DNA of 14,318 bases. It comes from CAZMYO01 sp964570525 (GTDB lineage Bacteria > Patescibacteriota > Patescibacteriia > Magasanikbacterales > GWA2-37-8). The notes below the pieces were generated by a model that had not been told where the DNA came from, searched no databases, and was given only the letters and a program-made list of their open reading frames with translations. Below are positions 11,062 to 14,318 of the stretch, in pieces. The stretch lies in NCBI GenBank assembly GCA_964570525.1, contig CAZMYO010000017.1, positions 1-14,318 on the forward strand, written 5' to 3'. A program made the position numbers and the translations under genes. Positions within the stretch are counted from its first letter, which is position 1, and each line of letters begins with the position of its first letter.

Positions 11062-12366
11062 ATGTCGTACCTGATAATTAATGGCGGCAAAAAATTGCGC
11101 GGCAGTGTCGAAAACCAATCCTCCAAGAATGCCGCGGAGTCTATTTTGTGCGCCTGTCTTATGATTCGTGGCCGGGTGACGCTCACGAACGTGCCGGAGA
11201 TTGAAAGTGTCGGGCAAATTTTAAAATTACTTAAAAGCATTGGCGTAAAAGTACAGCGCGAAGGATCCAATGTGGTTCACCTCGATGCTTCTCCCAAACT
11301 TGACCTGGCGAATATCAACCGCGAGGCTTGTGAGGCTACGCGTACTTCCTTGCTTCTGCTCGGGGCTCTCTCTACGCGGGAGAAAAGCTACACTCTCTAT
11401 CGTTCCGGCGGCTGCCACCTGGGCGAGCGCACCGTGCGCCCCCACTTGTATGCTTTGGCCAAATTGGGGGTAACCGCGGCGTGCGTGGAGGGGAGTTACG
11501 TGGTAAAAAACGAGGCCAGTTTGCGCGCGGCCGAGATTGTGCTCTACGAGTCGGGTGATACTACCACGGAGAATGTGATTATGGCGGCCGCGCTTACTCC
11601 CGGGGTTACGACTATCAAGCTGGCTTCCGCCAACTACATGGTACAAGATTTATGCTATTTTCTTGAAGCAGCCGGGGCTAACATCCAAGGCATCGGCACG
11701 ACCACGCTTGTCGTCACCGGCGTCCCGGAACTTCGGGGGACGGAGTATCCGGTGATGCCCGATCCGATTGTTGCCATGACGCTTATTTCTCTTGCCATCA
11801 CCACCCATTCACATCTCATTATAAAAAATTGTCCGCTGGAATTTTTGGAGCTGGAGCTTTGTAAACTGGAAGTGATGGGCCAGATTTATCATTTGAAAAA
11901 TAAACGTCTTTCGGAAAATGGAAAGTTTACCGTGGCCGATATTGAAATAATCCCGAGTAAACTTACCGCCCTTCCGGATAAAATTTACGGCCGACCATTT
12001 CCCGGGCTTAACATTGACAATCTTCCCTTATTTATTCCCATTCTTACCCAAGCTGTCGGGCGTACTTTAGTACACGATTGGGCGTATGAGAATCGAGCCG
12101 TCTACGGCCTTGATCTCCAAAAGCTTGGCGCCAAGGTAACGCTCCTCGACCCGCACCGCCTCTGGGTTGAAGGCCCGACGACCCTGGTTCCGGCGGTTGC
12201 AACCTGTCCGCCCGCGCTTCGTCCCGCGATGAATTTATTAATCTGCATGCTGGCCGCCAAAGGCCAGTCAATTTTACAAGGCGAGGACGTTATTGAGCGG
12301 GGATATGAAAAAAGTTTATACGCGGCCTTACATAAGGCGGGGGCAAGCATACAGCTGAAAGATTGA
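11062..12366 (+). CDS. murA: UDP-N-acetylglucosamine 1-carboxyvinyltransferase
   Basis: First committed step of peptidoglycan synthesis: transfers enolpyruvate from phosphoenolpyruvate to UDP-GlcNAc in the cytoplasm. K22-N23 in SSKNAA and the loop cysteine C118 in SGGCHLGERTVRPH match the catalytic Lys and the fosfomycin-target Cys. The catalytic Asp motif, usually PGFPTDLQ, reads PGLNIDNL, keeping the Asp (D319). The C-terminal Arg region LRPAMNLL and ERGYEKSL are present. Length 434 is normal. Cys at 118 instead of Asp predicts sensitivity to fosfomycin at the enzyme level. It has its own promoter and a leader without Shine-Dalgarno. The gene is divergent from the PEGA gene. MurA implies that the cell makes its own peptidoglycan precursors. 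Confidence 0.93.
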   Translation: MSYLIINGGKKLRGSVENQSSKNAAESILCACLMIRGRVTLTNVPEIESVGQILKLLKSIGVKVQREGSNVVHLDASPKLDLANINREACEATRTSLLLLGALSTREKSYTLYRSGGCHLGERTVRPHLYALAKLGVTAACVEGSYVVKNEASLRAAEIVLYESGDTTTENVIMAAALTPGVTTIKLASANYMVQDLCYFLEAAGANIQGIGTTTLVVTGVPELRGTEYPVMPDPIVAMTLISLAITTHSHLIIKNCPLEFLELELCKLEVMGQIYHLKNKRLSENGKFTVADIEIIPSKLTALPDKIYGRPFPGLNIDNLPLFIPILTQAVGRTLVHDWAYENRAVYGLDLQKLGAKVTLLDPHRLWVEGPTTLVPAVATCPPALRPAMNLLICMLAAKGQSILQGEDVIERGYEKSLYAALHKAGASIQLKD

Positions 12367-12391
12367 GTTTGTCGTCGAGTAATGCTAAACT
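12363..12391 (+). promoter_or_regulatory. Promoter of the S41 protease gene
   Basis: TTGAGT (12363-12368) overlaps the murA stop codon; TAAACT (12386-12391) follows after 17 bases, with extended TGC in front. Predicted start near 12398. Confidence 0.6.
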
Positions 12392-12433
12392 ATCGGGGAG
12401 AGCTATTATTGATTAAAGTTTAAGTTATTTTTT

Positions 12434-13681
12434 ATGGAAACTTTTTCACCGATTAAATCGCGCGCTACCAAGTACATGGGGTTGTATTTGGGAATTATTT
12501 TGTTTGTAATTTCATTTGGCGCCGGTATTTTGGTGGGGCAGAGCATTTATTTGAGGAGTAAAATTACCAACGAACAGGGCCAGGTGGAGATTAGCAAGGT
12601 AGTAAATTTGAATCGCTCTCTAAACCGTTCCGACAGCGTAGATTTTAATCAATTTTGGCAAGTGTGGGACAAAGTTAAGGAAAAATATGTGAAACAGCCA
12701 GTGAAGGATACCGATATATTTTATGGGGCTATCCAGGGCCTGGTGTATGGTTTGGGCGATCCCTATTCCGTATATTTCCCCCCCAAACCGGCGGCTGAAT
12801 TCACTAAGAGTTTGTCGGGAGAATTTGGCGGCATTGGCGCCGAGATCGGCATTAAAAATAATCAGCTGGTGATTATCGCGCCTTTGCCCGATACGCCCGC
12901 GGAGAAAGCCGGTCTCCGGCCCGGGGACAAAATTTTAGCGATTAACAGAAAAAATACTACGGGCATGGATGTGAATACGGCAGTGGAAAATATTCGCGGG
13001 CCGGCCGGCAGCACCACCACCCTTACTATCGCTCGCGATGGAATCGCCAAAGCCAAAGATGTGGTGATAATTCGGGCCACCATTAACGCGCCATCGGTAC
13101 TTTTCGCGGTGAAGCCCGGTAATGTTGCCTATTTGCGTATTATGCAATTTAACGAGAGCACTATTCCGAATTTTGCCAAATATGTTAAACAAATAAAGAA
13201 TAATAAAATGAACCGCCTTATTCTTGATTTGCGCAACAACCCGGGCGGCTATCTCGATAGCGCCGTAACTATGGCGAGCGAATGGATTAATGAAGGAAAA
13301 GTAGTGAGTGAAAAGTTTAGCGGCGGACAGGAAAATATTCACGAAACCAGCGGGGCTCATCTGCTCTCTGGCGTAAAAACAGTCGTTTTGGTGAATGGCG
13401 GCTCGGCTTCGGCTTCGGAAATTGTGGCCGGAGCGCTGCAGGATTATAAAGCGGCCACTATTATTGGCGAAAAAACTTTTGGCAAGGGATCGGTGCAGGA
13501 TTTTGAAACGTTGCCTGATGGTTCGGCTCTCAAAATTACGGTGGCCGAGTGGTTTACGCCCAAGGAAAATAATATTAATGAAAAAGGCATCACGCCGGAT
13601 ATTGTGATAAAGGAAGATTTTGAGAAAGAGAAAGTTGGCGAGGACATCATGATTCAAAAAGCGCTGGAGCTCTTAAAATAA
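12434..13681 (+). CDS. Carboxyl-terminal processing protease (S41 family, CtpA/CtpB-like)
   Basis: Membrane-anchored serine protease acting outside the cytoplasm. Residues 14-36 form the signal anchor. A helical N-terminal region (60-130) precedes a PDZ domain at about 131-205 (FGGIGAEIG ... DTPAEKAGLRPGDKILAIN), which gates the active site. The catalytic set, by the spacing known for CtpB (Ser, +25 Lys, +29 Gln), is S326 in NGGSASASEI, K351 in GEKTFGKGSVQ, and Q355. The region VAYLRIMQFNEST and LDLRNNPGGYLDSAV is the typical S41 core. Length 415 is normal. Start ATG 12434 has no Shine-Dalgarno. It is transcribed from its own promoter after murA and followed by a strong terminator. Substrates are unknown; cell-wall hydrolases or envelope proteins are usual for the family. 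Confidence 0.94.
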   Translation: METFSPIKSRATKYMGLYLGIILFVISFGAGILVGQSIYLRSKITNEQGQVEISKVVNLNRSLNRSDSVDFNQFWQVWDKVKEKYVKQPVKDTDIFYGAIQGLVYGLGDPYSVYFPPKPAAEFTKSLSGEFGGIGAEIGIKNNQLVIIAPLPDTPAEKAGLRPGDKILAINRKNTTGMDVNTAVENIRGPAGSTTTLTIARDGIAKAKDVVIIRATINAPSVLFAVKPGNVAYLRIMQFNESTIPNFAKYVKQIKNNKMNRLILDLRNNPGGYLDSAVTMASEWINEGKVVSEKFSGGQENIHETSGAHLLSGVKTVVLVNGGSASASEIVAGALQDYKAATIIGEKTFGKGSVQDFETLPDGSALKITVAEWFTPKENNINEKGITPDIVIKEDFEKEKVGEDIMIQKALELLK

Positions 13682-13689
13682 GAAAAAAT

Positions 13690-13723
13690 AACCCCCCCGA
13701 TAGCCATCGGGGGGGTTTTAGTT
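13690..13723. terminator. Bidirectional rho-independent terminator
   Basis: A 12-bp perfect stem (AACCCCCCCGAT at 13690-13701 with its complement at 13706-13717, loop AGCC). T-rich tails exist on both strands (TTTAGTTT to the right, TTATTTTTTCT on the minus strand). It ends the S41 protease gene and the converging metalloprotease gene. Confidence 0.92.
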
Positions 13724-13724
13724 T

Positions 13725-13775
13725 ATCCCGCACCACGAGCTTACGCCAGTAGTAGTGGTGCGGGATTTATTTTTT
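13725..13775. terminator. Second 12-bp hairpin between convergent genes
   Basis: ATCCCGCACCAC (13725-13736) pairs with GTGGTGCGGGAT (13755-13766), with an 18-base loop and a T-rich tail on the plus strand. Its right arm touches the stop codon of the minus-strand gene (13767-13769). It is probably a dispersed palindrome used as an extra terminator. Confidence 0.65.
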
Positions 13776-14318
13776 CAACTTTGCTATTCGGCGCGCTTCT
13801 CGTTTTTTGCCAAGGAGCCACAGCGTATCCCCCAGGTAGTTGTGATAGCGCGTTTCCCTGGGCGCCAGCTTAACGGCTTCGAGGAAAGCAACGACTGCCC
13901 GCGTCAACTTTCCTCTCTGAAGAAAGCTGTGGCCGCGTAGATATCTCCCTTCGGCGCTTAGCGGCGCTATGGCGCTCGCTCGATCGACTTGCGCTTGGCA
14001 GTCGGCGCAGAAATTAGCGGACAAAACACTCAACGAAGTCTTTTCTTTTACGTCATTCATCACGCAGTTTTCTGTGCGGCAATGATTATTGCCGAAAACA
14101 TGGCCAAGCTCGTGAGTAATAAGCCGGTAGGAGCAACCATGTTGCGAGAGGAGATTGGGTGGTCGCAGGTAGTACTCCGAGCGCAAACGGGCCAAGCTGT
14201 AAACAGCGGTGTGGTCGCTGGTATAAGCACAGCCGTAGGCAGTTTTTTTAGCCGTGAAGATATCCTCGGAGATGACCCCGAGAATCGCCAAGGCGCTATC
14301 TGGCAAAAGGCCAAGCAG
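13767..14318 (-). CDS. Archaemetzincin-type zinc metalloprotease with TPR-like tail, partial at N-terminus
   Basis: Peptidase of the M54 (archaemetzincin) family. The full zinc signature is visible, counting from the first codon in the window: H69-E70-L-G-H73, G76, H79, C80, C85, V-M87 and C104-x2-C107, matching HExxHxxGxxHCx4CxM...CxxC. The glutamate is the general base; the four cysteines form a second zinc site. The visible start reads LLGLLPDSALAILGV, which fits the family's early strand, and the frame is open to the window edge, so the true start lies outside. An apparent start at 14306 is a TTG and need not be used. Residues 124-175 (RYLRGHSFLQRGKLTRAVVAF, then HNYLGDTLWLLGKKREARR) look like about one and a half TPR repeats, unusual for archaemetzincins as I know them. 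There is no signal peptide visible in this part. Function of bacterial members is unknown. Confidence 0.88.
   Translation of the reverse strand: MLGLLPDSALAILGVISEDIFTAKKTAYGCAYTSDHTAVYSLARLRSEYYLRPPNLLSQHGCSYRLITHELGHVFGNNHCRTENCVMNDVKEKTSLSVLSANFCADCQAQVDRASAIAPLSAEGRYLRGHSFLQRGKLTRAVVAFLEAVKLAPRETRYHNYLGDTLWLLGKKREARRIAKLKK

Noticed and set aside
12935..13657. 240-residue antisense frame opposite the S41 protease
   Set aside because: Shadow frame with no recognisable domain, opposite a gene with intact active-site motifs.

Overview
The window looks like a chromosomal stretch of a Patescibacteria/CPR bacterium, probably of the Parcubacteria side. This is inferred from compact single-copy housekeeping genes, a tRNA without an encoded CCA end, many starts without a Shine-Dalgarno sequence, a 228-residue HrcA, a PEGA/propeller membrane protein, a tiny Met-rich membrane peptide, and abundant short palindromic repeats. 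No 16S rRNA or other decisive marker is present.

Layout. Positions 1-1470: tRNA-Ser(GGA) with a perfect terminator, a cloverleaf-like repeat, a 4-TM protein, a 44-residue membrane peptide and a YunG-like protein. Positions 1472-3440: an envelope operon pgsA-yidC-SPFH (phospholipid synthesis, membrane-protein insertion, band-7 protein), closed by a strong terminator. Positions 3457-9129: the heat-shock chaperone cluster hrcA-grpE-[repeat island with a DUF559 nuclease gene]-dnaK-[zinc-ribbon gene]-dnaJ. It starts with a clear sigma70-type promoter overlapped by a CIRCE operator, so HrcA probably represses its own operon. Positions 9130-10878, minus strand: a PEGA-domain protein followed by an RNase H-fold protein. 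Positions 10957-13723: murA and a carboxyl-terminal processing protease (S41), each with its own promoter, then a bidirectional terminator. Positions 13767-14318, minus strand: an archaemetzincin-type metalloprotease with a TPR-like tail, cut by the window edge.

The least ordinary part is the heat-shock cluster. Between grpE and dnaK lie seven related hairpin units, mostly in head-to-head pairs, around a DUF559 gene whose stop codon lies inside one unit. Next to it is a partial copy of the dnaK 5' end interrupted by a 34-bp palindrome. Relatives of that palindrome appear to lie in frame inside dnaK and dnaJ. The dnaJ start codon sits in the arm of a long AU-rich hairpin. DnaK has an altered DnaJ-docking motif. 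I see no CRISPR array, prophage, transposase or origin.
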